Positions 30,151 through 39,611 of a stretch of DNA of 64,000 bases are shown in pieces. Numbering within the stretch: the first letter of the stretch is position 1; every line of letters begins with the position of its first letter. Source of the DNA: Marinobacter litoralis. Lineage in GTDB: Bacteria > Pseudomonadota > Gammaproteobacteria > Pseudomonadales > Oleiphilaceae. The notes under the pieces were generated by a model that saw only the letters and a program-made list of their open reading frames with translations, was not told where the DNA came from and did not search any database. The position numbers were made by a program, and so were the translations under genes. The stretch lies in the NCBI RefSeq assembly GCF_016427555.1, contig NZ_JAELVS010000001.1, positions 1,488,001 through 1,552,000 of the forward strand, written 5' to 3'.

Positions 30151-30678
30151 TTAATGCTGTTCGGCTTCGTCAATCCATTCCCGGAGCGCGCGAAACAGCT
30201 TTCGGGACTGGCCTGTGTTGGCTTGCTTCTCCACTTCTTTACGAGCATTGCGCACCAGATTTCGCAGGTGCTGAACTTCGGCGGTCGGGCAGTAGTCGAT
30301 AAATTCTCCGACCACTGAATCCCCTTCCGAAATCATCTTGTCGCGCCAGCGTTCAGCCAGATGGTGGCGGCGAGTATGCTCTTCGCTACCGGCATAGAAA
30401 GCATCAATGGTTTTGCTGATGGTTTCGGGATCGTCTTCCTGACGAATGATCTTGCCGATGTATTGCAGGTGTCTGCGGCGTGCTTCACGCTGAGTGATGC
30501 GACGTGATTCGATAATAGCCCGTTGGAGCCGGTCGCTGATCGGAAGTGTCGCCAGCTGGTCGTCGTTCAATTCCAGCATGCGCTTGCCGAGATCCTGCAA
30601 TTCATGCATTTCCCGTTTCAATTGCGACTTGCTGGGCCCCAGATACTCTGGAAGTTGGTCGTCAGTATGGTCAGTCAT
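30151..30678 (-). CDS. darP: Ribosome biogenesis factor DarP/YjgA
   Basis: 175 residues from the ATG at 30678 (MTDHTDDQLPEYLGPSKSQ); an in-frame ATG four codons upstream is also possible. DarP associates with late 50S precursors. It is highly charged, with the helical RRITQREARRRHLQYIGKII segment and the C-terminal KLFRALREWIDE. In Pseudomonas darP lies between tldD and pmbA; neither is present beside it here. Confidence 0.88.
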   Translation of the reverse strand: MTDHTDDQLPEYLGPSKSQLKREMHELQDLGKRMLELNDDQLATLPISDRLQRAIIESRRITQREARRRHLQYIGKIIRQEDDPETISKTIDAFYAGSEEHTRRHHLAERWRDKMISEGDSVVGEFIDYCPTAEVQHLRNLVRNARKEVEKQANTGQSRKLFRALREWIDEAEQH

Positions 30679-30695
30679 GTTGTATATCAATTCTG

Positions 30696-32057
30696 TCAGG
30701 CGTAAAAGAGGGTGGCCAATCCCAGAAAGGCCATGAAGCCAACAACATCGGTCACGGTTGTCAGAATAACACCGCCGGCAAGGGCCGGGTCAATATTACG
30801 GGACTTCAGGAATAGAGGCAGTACGGTGCCCGCTACTGTGGCGGCCACCAGATTGATCACCAAGGCGGCCGCAATCACGCCGCCGATCATCCAGTCTCCG
30901 AACCAGAGAATGGCCGCAGTGGCCACCACCGCGGCCCATAAGAGCCCATTAAGGATACCGGAGAGCAGTTCCCGATTCAGCAACCATGCAACGTTAACGC
31001 TGCTGATTTGCCCCACGGCCATGCCCCGAATCACCAGCGTCAGCGTCTGGCTGCCGGCGATGCCGCCCATACTGGCGACAATGGGCATCAGGACCGCCAA
31101 AGCCACCACCTTGGCGATGGTATCTTCAAACAGACCAATTACCGCTGAGGCTGTAAATGCCGTCAGCAAATTGATACCCAGCCAGACCGCGCGGCGGCGG
31201 GTGGTTTTCATCACAGGAGCAAAGGTATCCTCATCTTCATCAAGACCGGCCAGGCTCATCAGGGAGTGGTCTGCGTCTTCACGGATAACATCCACCACGT
31301 CATCGATGGTGATGCGGCCCAGTAGTTTGTTGTGTTCGTTCACGACCGGAGCCGTGATGAGGTCATACCGTTCGAACAGGGTGGCCACTTTGGTGTCAGA
31401 CAGGCTGACCGGAATGGGCTCAATGTCGGTGTCCATGACTTCCCGGACGGTAGACGCCGGGTTGGATACCAGCATGCGGGTGATGGCGAGGGTACCGATG
31501 AATTCATCCCGCCGGTTAACTACGATCAGGCTATCGGTCATGGGCGGCAAACTGCGGTGCCGGCGTAAATAACGCAGCACCACGTCGATACTGATGTCCG
31601 GGCGCACCGTGATGGTGTCGGTGTTCATCAAGCCGCCGGCGGTGTCTTCCGGGTAGGAAAGCACTTCCTCTACCCGTTGCCGATCCTGTTCGTCCATGGT
31701 CTCGAGGACTTCCAGGATGACCGTGTCCGGTAGCTGCTGAAGCAAGTCGGCGAGATCGTCCGACTCAAAATCTTCAATGATGTCGGCCAGTTCCTGAGCG
31801 TTGAATTTGCTCAGGAAATACCCTCGGATATCGTCACCAAGGTGCTGCAGAACCTCGCCTTCCAGTTGCTTATCAACCAGATTCCACAGCAAAGCCCGCT
31901 GACGAGGCGGAGAGGATTCAAGAAGGTGGGCGATATCGCTGGGACTGAGACCGCCGTTCAGGATGCGGGCAACCTGCTTCAGCGCGCCACTATCCAGAGC
32001 CTCGCTCAGGGAGCGGAGTCTCTGGTGGGCCTGACTTTGTTCCAGAATATCAGACAT
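30696..32057 (-). CDS. mgtE: Magnesium transporter MgtE
   Basis: A 453-residue channel-like magnesium importer. It has the superhelical N domain (about residues 35-135), a pair of CBS domains (about 140-260) that gate the pore by sensing cytosolic magnesium, and five hydrophobic helices from about 285 with the pore segments PIVASMGGIAGSQTLTLVIRG (first part PIVASMGGIAGSQ) and DVVGFMAFLGLA. A hairpin containing TATAAT lies just before its start. Confidence 0.94.
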   Translation of the reverse strand: MSDILEQSQAHQRLRSLSEALDSGALKQVARILNGGLSPSDIAHLLESSPPRQRALLWNLVDKQLEGEVLQHLGDDIRGYFLSKFNAQELADIIEDFESDDLADLLQQLPDTVILEVLETMDEQDRQRVEEVLSYPEDTAGGLMNTDTITVRPDISIDVVLRYLRRHRSLPPMTDSLIVVNRRDEFIGTLAITRMLVSNPASTVREVMDTDIEPIPVSLSDTKVATLFERYDLITAPVVNEHNKLLGRITIDDVVDVIREDADHSLMSLAGLDEDEDTFAPVMKTTRRRAVWLGINLLTAFTASAVIGLFEDTIAKVVALAVLMPIVASMGGIAGSQTLTLVIRGMAVGQISSVNVAWLLNRELLSGILNGLLWAAVVATAAILWFGDWMIGGVIAAALVINLVAATVAGTVLPLFLKSRNIDPALAGGVILTTVTDVVGFMAFLGLATLFYA

Positions 32058-32076
32058 GGATCCACCTACGGTCAGA

Positions 32077-32098
32077 AAACCTCCGTATTATAGCGGAG
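32077..32098 (-). terminator. Terminator-like hairpin between ptsH-like gene and mgtE
   Basis: On the minus strand CTCCG-CTATAATA-CGGAG is followed by GTTTT, a short intrinsic terminator after the HPr gene. The loop contains a perfect TATAAT, which could instead be the -10 element of an mgtE promoter, although no good -35 partner was seen. Confidence 0.4.
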
Positions 32099-32143
32099 TT
32101 AGCGAGCGTCGGTGAGGGGCAGTTGTAGGTGAATTGCGAAGAA

Positions 32144-32413
32144 TCAGCCGCCTTCGCCGAAATAATCTGCAATCAGCGAGGTTAATGCGTCGATGGCTTG
32201 TTGCTCATCGGGGCCGTCTGCAATGAGTTCAACGATGGTGCCCTGGCTGGCCGCAAGCATCATGACTTGCATGATGTTTTTGGCATCTACCTTGCGGTCA
32301 TTGCGGCTGATCCAGACCTTCGATTCGTGCTCGGAGGCGGTCGCAACCAGCTTGGCGGTGGCCCGCGCGTGTAAACCGAGTTTGTTGATGATTGTCACCG
32401 TGCGGCTGATCAT
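32144..32413 (-). CDS. ptsO: HPr-family phosphocarrier (NPr) of the nitrogen PTS
   Basis: An 89-residue HPr-like protein with the phosphorylated histidine H15 in KLGLHARATAKLV. Position beside rapZ, ptsN and rpoN indicates the nitrogen-related phosphotransferase branch, where NPr passes phosphate to EIIA-Ntr, rather than sugar uptake. It follows rapZ by 6 nt. Confidence 0.92.
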   Translation of the reverse strand: MISRTVTIINKLGLHARATAKLVATASEHESKVWISRNDRKVDAKNIMQVMMLAASQGTIVELIADGPDEQQAIDALTSLIADYFGEGG

Positions 32414-32419
32414 GGCGAA

Positions 32420-33304
32420 TCAGATTTCCCCTCTGGCCTGCAGGTGAGGCAGTTCGGAATGGCGAACCTGCACATTTCGATACTTTTTTGCGAAGTGTTT
32501 GGTCAGTTGTTCGGAAACGTACACAGAGCGATGCTGGCCGCCCGTACAGCCGATGGATATGGTCATATAGCTGCGGTTACTGTCCGCGAACGACGGAAGC
32601 CAGGAATCGAGAAACCCGATAATGTCGTTCACCATCTTCTGGCTCAAAGGCTCGCGCTCGAGGAAGTCGATGACGGGTTGGTCAACGCCGGTGTATTTTC
32701 GGAGGTTGGTGTCCCAATAGGGGTTTGGGAGGCATCGAACATCGAAGACGTAATCCGAATCAACCGGAACCCCGTGCTTGAAGCCGAAGGATTGAACCAG
32801 CAAAGCTAATTCCTGATCTTTCCGCCCGGCTACCCGTTGTTTGACCATGTCCCTTAATTCGTACATGGACAGCCCGGTGGTGTTCACATAGAGGTCGGCC
32901 AGCCGGGAGAGCGGCTCAAGGAGGCTCTTTTCATAGGATACCGCCTCAGGAAGCGATGTTTTGTCATCGCTGAGCGGGTGCTTGCGCCGGGTTGCGTGAA
33001 AGCGCTGAAGCAAGGTTTGTTCGTCGGCATCCAGGAAAATGATTTCAACATCCATGCCCGTGCTTTTGAGCTGGCTGTATATGGCCTCGAAATTGGCCAG
33101 CTCGCCCGACAGGTTGCGTGCATCAATGCTGACCGCCATTTTCCGCAGGCGAGTGGTCGCTTCCTGGGTGGCGGCTTCCTGGGTCAGGGGGAAGAGCAGT
33201 CCAATGGGGAGGTTGTCGATGCAATAGAACCCCAGATCTTCCAGTACATGCAAGGCGGTACTTTTACCCGAGCCTGAGCGGCCGCTGACGATAATCAGCT
33301 TCAT
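32420..33304 (-). CDS. rapZ: RNase adapter protein RapZ
   Basis: A 294-residue P-loop protein that in enterobacteria delivers the GlmZ small RNA to RNase E. Walker A is GRSGSGKS at residues 8-15, and the C-terminal domain carries SIGCTGGQHRSVYVSEQL. It lies between ptsN (42 nt upstream) and ptsO (6 nt downstream). Whether an equivalent small-RNA circuit exists here cannot be seen. Confidence 0.95.
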   Translation of the reverse strand: MKLIIVSGRSGSGKSTALHVLEDLGFYCIDNLPIGLLFPLTQEAATQEATTRLRKMAVSIDARNLSGELANFEAIYSQLKSTGMDVEIIFLDADEQTLLQRFHATRRKHPLSDDKTSLPEAVSYEKSLLEPLSRLADLYVNTTGLSMYELRDMVKQRVAGRKDQELALLVQSFGFKHGVPVDSDYVFDVRCLPNPYWDTNLRKYTGVDQPVIDFLEREPLSQKMVNDIIGFLDSWLPSFADSNRSYMTISIGCTGGQHRSVYVSEQLTKHFAKKYRNVQVRHSELPHLQARGEI

Positions 33305-33346
33305 AACAGTGTTCCTCTCATGCTGCGCGCTTTTGTTGAGCTCGTA

Positions 33347-33817
33347 TCAATTCTGATTCGAAATCATGGCCTTGTGCAGATGGTCGGTATTCTGGCACTG
33401 GCGCAGCTTTTCGCAAAAAGAGCTTTCATTAAACTTTTCAGCGAGCTGACTGAGCAGCTCGAGGTGTTCGCTGGTCGCTTCTTTGGGCACAACCAGGGCA
33501 AATACGATATCGACGGGCTGGTTGTCGATCGAGTCGAACTCGACCGGTTCGGCCAGTGTCATCAACACGCCGATGACTCGATTCAGCCCGTCCAGCCGGC
33601 AATGGGGGATGGCGATGCCTTCGCCGATGCCGGTACTGCCCAGTCGCTCCCGCGACACCAGGTTGTTGAAGATATCTGTATCGTTGAGGCTTTCGTCCTG
33701 CTGGTGAATGTGCTCAGCGATAAACTCCAGTACTCGCTTCTTGCTTGACGCTGCAACACGGCACAGAGTCAGTTCTGGAGCCAGAATGTTGTCGATGGTC
33801 AGGGATGAATCGCTCAT
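33347..33817 (-). CDS. ptsN: PTS IIA-like nitrogen regulatory protein PtsN
   Basis: A 156-residue EIIA-Ntr protein with the active-site histidine H72 in STGIGEGIAIPHCRLDG. It receives phosphate from NPr and regulates potassium transport and other targets by its phosphorylation state. Its place between hpf-rpoN and rapZ-ptsO is the standard gammaproteobacterial order. Confidence 0.95.
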   Translation of the reverse strand: MSDSSLTIDNILAPELTLCRVAASSKKRVLEFIAEHIHQQDESLNDTDIFNNLVSRERLGSTGIGEGIAIPHCRLDGLNRVIGVLMTLAEPVEFDSIDNQPVDIVFALVVPKEATSEHLELLSQLAEKFNESSFCEKLRQCQNTDHLHKAMISNQN

Positions 33818-33836
33818 AGATCGACTTCATTTCCGT

Positions 33837-33875
33837 AAAAAAAAGGCTGCGGCCGGATGATACTCCTGCCGCAGC
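33837..33875 (-). terminator. Intrinsic terminator after hpf
   Basis: On the minus strand GCTGCGG and CCGCAGC pair around a 16-nt loop and are followed by an eight-T run. It lies in the 103-bp gap between hpf and ptsN, so it can end or attenuate transcription coming from rpoN-hpf before ptsN. Confidence 0.85.
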
Positions 33876-33920
33876 ACGTTTTATTGAAACACCCGGTTCG
33901 GTTTCACGCTAAGAGGCGCG

Positions 33921-34223
33921 TTAGCCGTTACCTTGCATCCGGGCGACTGTCTTTTCTTTATGCTTGAGGATCTGTCGGTCGAGTTTGTCGACCAGACCGT
34001 CGATGGCGGCGTACATGTCCTCGTTCTCAGCCTTTGCGTGAATTTCGCCACCAATCACATGGAGGGTAGCTTCGGCCATTTGGCGAACTTTCTCAACTTG
34101 CAACGTCACCTGACAATTACTGATGTGGTCGAAGTGTCGCTGAAGCTTATCAAACTTGGTGTTTACGTAATCCTTTAGTGCGGGAGTCAGTTCTACATGA
34201 TGGCCTGAAATATTGAGTTGCAT
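33921..34223 (-). CDS. hpf: Ribosome hibernation promoting factor, short form
   Basis: A 100-residue HPF/RaiA-family protein that binds the 30S decoding region and promotes inactive 100S ribosomes. It begins MQLNISGHHVELTPALKDYV and lacks the C-terminal dimerisation domain of long HPF. It lies 71 nt after rpoN, as in Pseudomonas, with a good AGGAG binding site. A small CCGGC-TTTT-GCCGG hairpin sits just upstream of it. Confidence 0.95.
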   Translation of the reverse strand: MQLNISGHHVELTPALKDYVNTKFDKLQRHFDHISNCQVTLQVEKVRQMAEATLHVIGGEIHAKAENEDMYAAIDGLVDKLDRQILKHKEKTVARMQGNG

Positions 34224-34294
34224 AGGCTTCTCCTGTTGTCATATAGCCGGCTTTTGCCGGTCTGAGTGTCAGCACCTCTTGTACTGACGAATCC

Positions 34295-35827
34295 TTAAAC
34301 CAAACGTTTACGCTCGTTCGAGGGAGGGATGTGCATCGCCTCTCTGTACTTGGCTACGGTACGTCGGGCGACATTGATTCCCTGTTCTCCTAGCATGGCT
34401 GCAATTTTGCTATCACTCAACGGCTTTTTAGGAGTTTCGTCCGCAATCAGTTTTTTGATCATCGCACGAATCGCTGTTGAGGAACATTCTCCACCCTCGG
34501 CAGTGCCCACGTGGCTGGAGAAAAAGTATTTAAGTTCAAAAATGCCCCGCGGAGTATGCATGTATTTTTGAGTGGTGACCCGGGATATGGTCGACTCGTG
34601 CATATCCACCGCCTGGGCGATGTCCGACAGGATGAGTGGTTTCATGGCTTCGTCGCCATGGTCCAGAAAGCCTTGCTGGTACTCAACTATTCGAGTGGCC
34701 ACTTTGAGCAAGGTCTCGTTGCGGCTCTGCAGGCTTTTGATAAACCACTTGGCCTCCTGCAGTTGGTCGCGCATGTAGGTGTTGTCAGCGCTGCTATCGG
34801 CCCGTCGTATTAATGAAGCATAGCTTGCATTGACGCGAATGCGTGGGGCAATTTCCGGATTAAGCTCCACGCGCCAGCGACCTTCGTGTTTGCGCACGAT
34901 CACATCCGGAATGACGTAGTCCGGTTCGGTACGGTCGATATTGTCGCCGGGGGTCGGGTTCAGGCTGGTGATCAGCCCCAACACTTCTTTCAGCTGATCT
35001 TCTTTCAGGCGGCTGCGGCGAAGCAGTTGTGCGTAATCACGATTACCCAGCAAATGCAGAAACTGCGTAACCACAAGTTTGGCCTGGCGGAGCCAAGGCG
35101 TATCCGGAGGCAGTTGGCCAAGCTGAATCATCAGGCAATCCTGAAGATCCCGCGCAAATACCCCCGGTGGATCAAAGTGCTGGAGTCGGCGCAAAACGGC
35201 CTGCACTTCATCCAGTTCGAGCGGATCGTCTTCCGAGCCTTCAAACAGGCCGGAGTGGATCTCTTCAACGGAAGAGGTCAAATACCCTCGGTCATCGACT
35301 GCATCCAGAAGGGCGTGTGCAATCGCCTGGTCCCGTTCACTGAGCGGGGTCAGATTCAGCTGCCATTCCAGATGGTCGTGGAGGGTTTCGCTGGGCGAAT
35401 TCCGGGTTTCAAAATCGGAGTCGTTTTCATCGTCGCCGCGGCTGGCCGGGGCGGGTGCCGACTGGTAAATGTCGTCCCAGGCGGTATCAACCGGCAGGTC
35501 GTCGGGGATGTTCTCGGGTGTTTGGTCCTCGGCCGACCAGTCGGGTGCGGTTTCCGACTCGTCCCAGTCTGAAGTTTGTGAATCTGGTGCGGGCTCGTCT
35601 GCAGCCGAGGCGGTCTCGCGTTGCTCGTCGAGATTGTTGTCCTGCTGTTCAGCTGAATCCGTCTGGTCGTCGTCCTCGGAGGTTTCCAGCATCGGGTTTG
35701 AATCGAGTGCCTGCTGGATTTCCTGTTGTAGGTCCAAGGTGGAAAGCTGCAGTAGCCGAATGGCTTGTTGCAGCTGGGGGGTCATGGTTAGGCTTTGGCC
35801 CATTTTAAGCTGTAATGAAGCTTTCAT
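34295..35827 (-). CDS. rpoN: RNA polymerase sigma-54 factor
   Basis: A 510-residue sigma-54 directing transcription from -24/-12 promoters with enhancer-binding proteins. Region I is the glutamine-rich [20 protein letters not shown], an acidic region II covers about residues 55-135, and the RpoN box [11 protein letters not shown] is near the C-terminus. Start set to the ATG at 35827 ([11 protein letters not shown]) by family similarity; another in-frame ATG lies two codons upstream. Confidence 0.97.
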   Translation of the reverse strand: MKASLQLKMGQSLTMTPQLQQAIRLLQLSTLDLQQEIQQALDSNPMLETSEDDDQTDSAEQQDNNLDEQRETASAADEPAPDSQTSDWDESETAPDWSAEDQTPENIPDDLPVDTAWDDIYQSAPAPASRGDDENDSDFETRNSPSETLHDHLEWQLNLTPLSERDQAIAHALLDAVDDRGYLTSSVEEIHSGLFEGSEDDPLELDEVQAVLRRLQHFDPPGVFARDLQDCLMIQLGQLPPDTPWLRQAKLVVTQFLHLLGNRDYAQLLRRSRLKEDQLKEVLGLITSLNPTPGDNIDRTEPDYVIPDVIVRKHEGRWRVELNPEIAPRIRVNASYASLIRRADSSADNTYMRDQLQEAKWFIKSLQSRNETLLKVATRIVEYQQGFLDHGDEAMKPLILSDIAQAVDMHESTISRVTTQKYMHTPRGIFELKYFFSSHVGTAEGGECSSTAIRAMIKKLIADETPKKPLSDSKIAAMLGEQGINVARRTVAKYREAMHIPPSNERKRLV

Positions 35828-36009
35828 AACCATGGCTCAGTATCCATAACGTGCTTGCATCCTGATAAAAAGCATTGCTTGCAAATATAAAAAGTTGTTG
35901 CGCGCTGGTAACTTGCGACGCATGGTCAACAATTTAAGCAAGTACCCTGCCGAGTTTACTTGCTCGCGTTCAGCAAAACAATCAGCCCGGCGTTCAGGTC
36001 TACATTTGT

Positions 36010-36735
36010 CTACAGCCGGAATTCGTCCCCAAGGTAAACTTCTTTTACTTGCTGGTTGGCAAGAATGGCGTCAGCACTGCCCGAGGCGATAATGTGGCCG
36101 CCGGAGACGATGTAAGCGTTCTCACAAATATCCAGTGTTTCGCGCACGTTGTGATCGGTGATCAGAACGCCAATGCCTTTGTCTCGAAGATGCCGGATGA
36201 TGTGTTTGATGTCGCTGACCGAAATGGGGTCTACGCCGGCAAAGGGTTCGTCCAGCAGAATGAAGGCCGGCTCCATCGCCAGCGCCCGGGCAATTTCGAC
36301 GCGGCGACGCTCACCACCTGAAAGCGCCATGCCTACGCTGTCGCGAATGTGGGTGATGTGGAACTCTTCCAGCAGCTCTTCCAGCTTCGCCTCACGGTCC
36401 GCTTTGGAAAGCGATTTGCGTGTTTCCAGAATGGCCATGATGTTGTCGCGCACAGTCAGCTTGCGAAACACCGATGCCTCCTGTGGCAAGTAGCCAATAC
36501 CTTTACGGGCACGCCCGTGCATAGGCAGGGGGGTAATGTCGTTGTTGTCGATGGTAATGCGACCGTGGTCAGCCGGAACCAGCCCGACAATCATGTAAAA
36601 GCAGGTGGTTTTTCCGGCGCCGTTCGGGCCGAGCAGGCCGACGATTTCACCTGAGCGGATTTCCAGAGAAACATCCAGAACCACTTTTTTCTGCTTGTAG
36701 CTTTTAGCCAGATTACTGGCCCTGAGAACTGCCAT
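36010..36735 (-). CDS. lptB: Lipopolysaccharide export ATPase LptB
   Basis: A 241-residue cytosolic ABC ATPase that powers LPS extraction by LptFG. Walker A is GPNGAGKT (36-43), the signature is [10 protein letters not shown] and Walker B is [12 protein letters not shown]. It follows lptA by 13 nt. LptF and LptG are not in the window. Confidence 0.97.
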   Translation of the reverse strand: MAVLRASNLAKSYKQKKVVLDVSLEIRSGEIVGLLGPNGAGKTTCFYMIVGLVPADHGRITIDNNDITPLPMHGRARKGIGYLPQEASVFRKLTVRDNIMAILETRKSLSKADREAKLEELLEEFHITHIRDSVGMALSGGERRRVEIARALAMEPAFILLDEPFAGVDPISVSDIKHIIRHLRDKGIGVLITDHNVRETLDICENAYIVSGGHIIASGSADAILANQQVKEVYLGDEFRL

Positions 36736-36748
36736 CAGAACCTTCCTG

Positions 36749-37270
36749 TTATTGACCTGAGCTGCGGGGCTGAATCACCATTTCTACGCGGCCGGTGTTT
36801 GCGCCCTCTGAATTGCCGCCTTCTGCCGTCACAACCCGATTCACCGTGTCGTAATGAATAACGTCGCCACGGAAGGTGCTGCCACCTTGTTCGATCAAGG
36901 CCTCTCGCTCGAAGGTCAGCTGGCTGTCTTTGGCAGACCAGGTAATGTTCAGTGCTTCGGCATTGATAACGGCGGTTTGATCCTGAGAAGGCTGTCGATA
37001 ATGGGCAGGGGAGCCGCTCGCTTCGATGCGGCTAAGGCCTTGGGGGCTGCGATAAAGGACAACCCGTTCGGCATCCAGTTTAACGCTGCCTTGCACCAAT
37101 TCCACGGCGCCGGTGTAGATGGCAGTACCTGCACTGTCATCCAGACGCGCAGAGTTGGCGCTGACTTTGATGGGTTCGTCGGAGTCCAGCGTGAATGCGG
37201 CCGCCGGGTTGGCCAATACGGCGGCGGCCATTACCAGCGGAAAAAGAAGTCGGTTACCTGATGGGATCAT
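36749..37270 (-). CDS. lptA: Lipopolysaccharide transport periplasmic protein LptA
   Basis: A 173-residue periplasmic bridge protein. A signal peptide (about residues 1-25, ending NPAAA) precedes the beta-jellyroll OstA-like domain starting [18 protein letters not shown]. Its start lies 17 nt inside lptC, in a different frame, so translation is likely coupled. Confidence 0.94.
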   Translation of the reverse strand: MIPSGNRLLFPLVMAAAVLANPAAAFTLDSDEPIKVSANSARLDDSAGTAIYTGAVELVQGSVKLDAERVVLYRSPQGLSRIEASGSPAHYRQPSQDQTAVINAEALNITWSAKDSQLTFEREALIEQGGSTFRGDVIHYDTVNRVVTAEGGNSEGANTGRVEMVIQPRSSGQ

Positions 37271-37853
37271 AATGCCCTTCCACTTGGGAATTGAGTTCCA
37301 GAATTCGGTCGTCCAGCCAGGCTTTCATGCCCGTTGCTTTGGTAGTTCCGTGTGGCTCGGTGATGGTCACCGGTTGGTCGGTGTACACGGTACCTTCGGT
37401 GTTGTTCAGGGTTAACTGGTCGGTTTCAAAGGTGGTGTCAGAGCCTCGCAAACGGCGATGAATAACAACGTTGCCGTGCAAGTTGACCAGCCCATCGTTT
37501 TGCAAAAGGCTACCTTCATCCGCCTCAATATTCCACGGCACCGGATCGCCTTCACCGTGCAAAGTGGCTTTGGGTTGCTCCATCGATGCGAGATTTTGGC
37601 TTTCGAACTGTTCGATGCGCGGGCTGGTCAGCCGGATTTTCGGGTTCCCCTGAGCATCCCAGGTACGGTACTCGGCCTGAACAATAAAACCGTCTGGTTC
37701 GGCGGGGCCACGTAGCTCCTTGGCTTTGTCCTGACTGCGCGGTGGCTCGTCGCTTTGCCACATAAGAAACAAGGTAGCCGCAATCGTTCCGCCTAAAGCC
37801 AGGGTTCGGGCCCAGGCTTTGCCTTTTCCTGGGCTGAAAAGACGTGCAATCAC
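37254..37853 (-). CDS. lptC: Lipopolysaccharide export protein LptC
   Basis: A 199-residue inner-membrane protein with one N-terminal helix (about residues 16-33) and a periplasmic jellyroll that passes LPS from LptB2FG to LptA. The motif SPRIEQFESQNLA and the C-terminal [23 protein letters not shown] are family-like. It overlaps kdsC by 4 nt. Confidence 0.92.
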   Translation of the reverse strand: MIARLFSPGKGKAWARTLALGGTIAATLFLMWQSDEPPRSQDKAKELRGPAEPDGFIVQAEYRTWDAQGNPKIRLTSPRIEQFESQNLASMEQPKATLHGEGDPVPWNIEADEGSLLQNDGLVNLHGNVVIHRRLRGSDTTFETDQLTLNNTEGTVYTDQPVTITEPHGTTKATGMKAWLDDRILELNSQVEGHYDPIR

Positions 37854-38422
37854 GATTCGGCACTCATGTAGGGTTCAAGAGTTGCTGACAGTCGGCCTTG
37901 GGACCAGAGGATCAGATCGCAGGCTTCTCGCACGGCACCGGAGCCCCCGGCTGCAGTGGTGCAGTAATCCGCATGCTGCCTGACCAGCCAATAACCGTTC
38001 GGTACGGTGATGCCCAGTCCTGCGAATTGCAAGGCAGGGAGATCGGGCAGGTCGTCGCCCATGTAAGCGATCTGCTCAGCGGTGATGTCCATGTTGGCTA
38101 CCAGTTCCTGCAGGGCTACTTTTTTGTCTTCCCGGCCCTGCATGAGATGGGTAATGCCCAGATCATTCATGCGTTTTTCGGTCAGAGGTGAGCGTCTGCC
38201 GGTGATCACGGCAACCGTGATGTCTGCGTTCATCAATTGTTTCAGCCCCAAACCATCCAGAATGTTGAAGGTTTTCAGTTCATCGCCGCTGGCGCTGAAG
38301 TAAAGTTTTCCGTCACTCATGATGCCGTCCACATCGAAGGCAACCAGTTTGATGGCGGCGGCTTTGGAGCGAACCTCGTTGCTCCAGTGTTGACTGAGTG
38401 GCGGTGTTAGCTCCGGCATCAA
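37850..38422 (-). CDS. kdsC: 3-deoxy-D-manno-octulosonate 8-phosphate phosphatase
   Basis: A 190-residue HAD-family phosphatase that releases KDO from KDO-8-phosphate for LPS core synthesis. The catalytic loop is VAFDVDGIMSDGKLYF, and YMGDDLPDLPAL is the metal-binding motif. It overlaps both kdsD and lptC by 4 nt. Confidence 0.95.
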   Translation of the reverse strand: MMPELTPPLSQHWSNEVRSKAAAIKLVAFDVDGIMSDGKLYFSASGDELKTFNILDGLGLKQLMNADITVAVITGRRSPLTEKRMNDLGITHLMQGREDKKVALQELVANMDITAEQIAYMGDDLPDLPALQFAGLGITVPNGYWLVRQHADYCTTAAGGSGAVREACDLILWSQGRLSATLEPYMSAES

Positions 38423-39408
38423 ATGACCCCCGCGCGCAGCAAGTCGTGCATGTTGATGGCACCTACCAGGTTGCCTTCGGTGTCGGTCACCGGCAACGCG
38501 TTGATTTTCAACTCTTCCATAATGTTGAGCGCATCGGCGGCCAGCTGGTCGGCCTGGATGGTTTTGCCGTTGCGTGTCATTACCTCACTGATGGCGGTGG
38601 TATGAACATCAACCGATTTGTCCAGAGTTCGACGCAGGTCGCCATCGGTAAAGATACCGGTCAATTCCCCCGCCTCGTTCACCACGGTAGTCATACCCAG
38701 GCCTTTGCGGGTTATCTCCAGAAGTGCACCGCTGAGGGGGGTGGTTCCCAGAACCCGAGGAACCTTGTCGCCGGCATGCATGATGTCGGAAACCCGCAGC
38801 AGTAAGCGGCGCCCCAAACGACCGCCGGGATGAGAAAAAGCAAAGTCTTCCGCGCTGAACCCACGGGCTTCCAGCAATGCCACGGCCAACGCGTCGCCCA
38901 TCACGAGCGTAGCGGTTGTGCTGGAGGTAGGGGCGAGCCCCAGTGGGCAGGCTTCAATGGCAACGCTTACATCCAAATTGGCGGCAGCTTCTTTTGCCAG
39001 TAACGAATCGGGGTTGCCCGTCATGCTGATCAGGGGGGCGCCCATTCTGCGAATTAAAGGTAGAATGGTCACCACTTCGCTGGTGCTGCCGCTGTTGGAG
39101 ATGGCAATCACCACGTCTTGCGGTGTGATCATGCCGAGGTCGCCATGACTGGCTTCGCCCGGATGCACGAAGAAGGATGGCGTGCCGGTGCTGGCCAGAG
39201 TTGCCGCAATTTTGTTTCCGATATGGCCGGATTTGCCCATGCCCGTGACCACGACACGGCCTTTGCAGGCCATGATGATCTCGCAGGCGCGGGTGAAATC
39301 GCCGTTGATGCGGTGTTCAAGTGCTTCGATGGCATCCCGTTCAATCTGGATGGCCCGAACGGCTGAGTTGCGGTAATCCGGGGAACTTGAAGTAGTTGAA
39401 TCTGTCAT
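38419..39408 (-). CDS. kdsD: D-arabinose 5-phosphate isomerase
   Basis: A 329-residue isomerase converting ribulose 5-phosphate to arabinose 5-phosphate, the first step to KDO. It has an SIS domain (about residues 35-180, with VTGMGKSGHIGNKIAATL) and two CBS domains (about 210-325). It leads the kdsD-kdsC-lptC-lptA-lptB run and diverges from mlaF across a 203-bp gap. Confidence 0.95.
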   Translation of the reverse strand: MTDSTTSSSPDYRNSAVRAIQIERDAIEALEHRINGDFTRACEIIMACKGRVVVTGMGKSGHIGNKIAATLASTGTPSFFVHPGEASHGDLGMITPQDVVIAISNSGSTSEVVTILPLIRRMGAPLISMTGNPDSLLAKEAAANLDVSVAIEACPLGLAPTSSTTATLVMGDALAVALLEARGFSAEDFAFSHPGGRLGRRLLLRVSDIMHAGDKVPRVLGTTPLSGALLEITRKGLGMTTVVNEAGELTGIFTDGDLRRTLDKSVDVHTTAISEVMTRNGKTIQADQLAADALNIMEELKINALPVTDTEGNLVGAINMHDLLRAGVI

Positions 39409-39611
39409 CTCGGCTGGCTTTACTCGGTCGGTCTGTGGAGCCGGCCCTGTTATCGGGACGGACGACTATGGCGGAAAGTATATCACTGATACCCGGTAGG
39501 GCTGCCAATGTTCAGGGGATCTGAACGTTGCAATCAGTACATTTTAATAACCTGTAATTGAGGTCAGGCGACGCTTATCTTAATGTAGGCGCTCCTCGAA
39601 AAGGATCGATT

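Noticed and set aside
30145..30162. AACAGC-GTTAAT-GCTGTT between nitrilase and darP as terminator
   Set aside because: The stem is only 6 bp, AT-rich at its base and has no T-run on either side.
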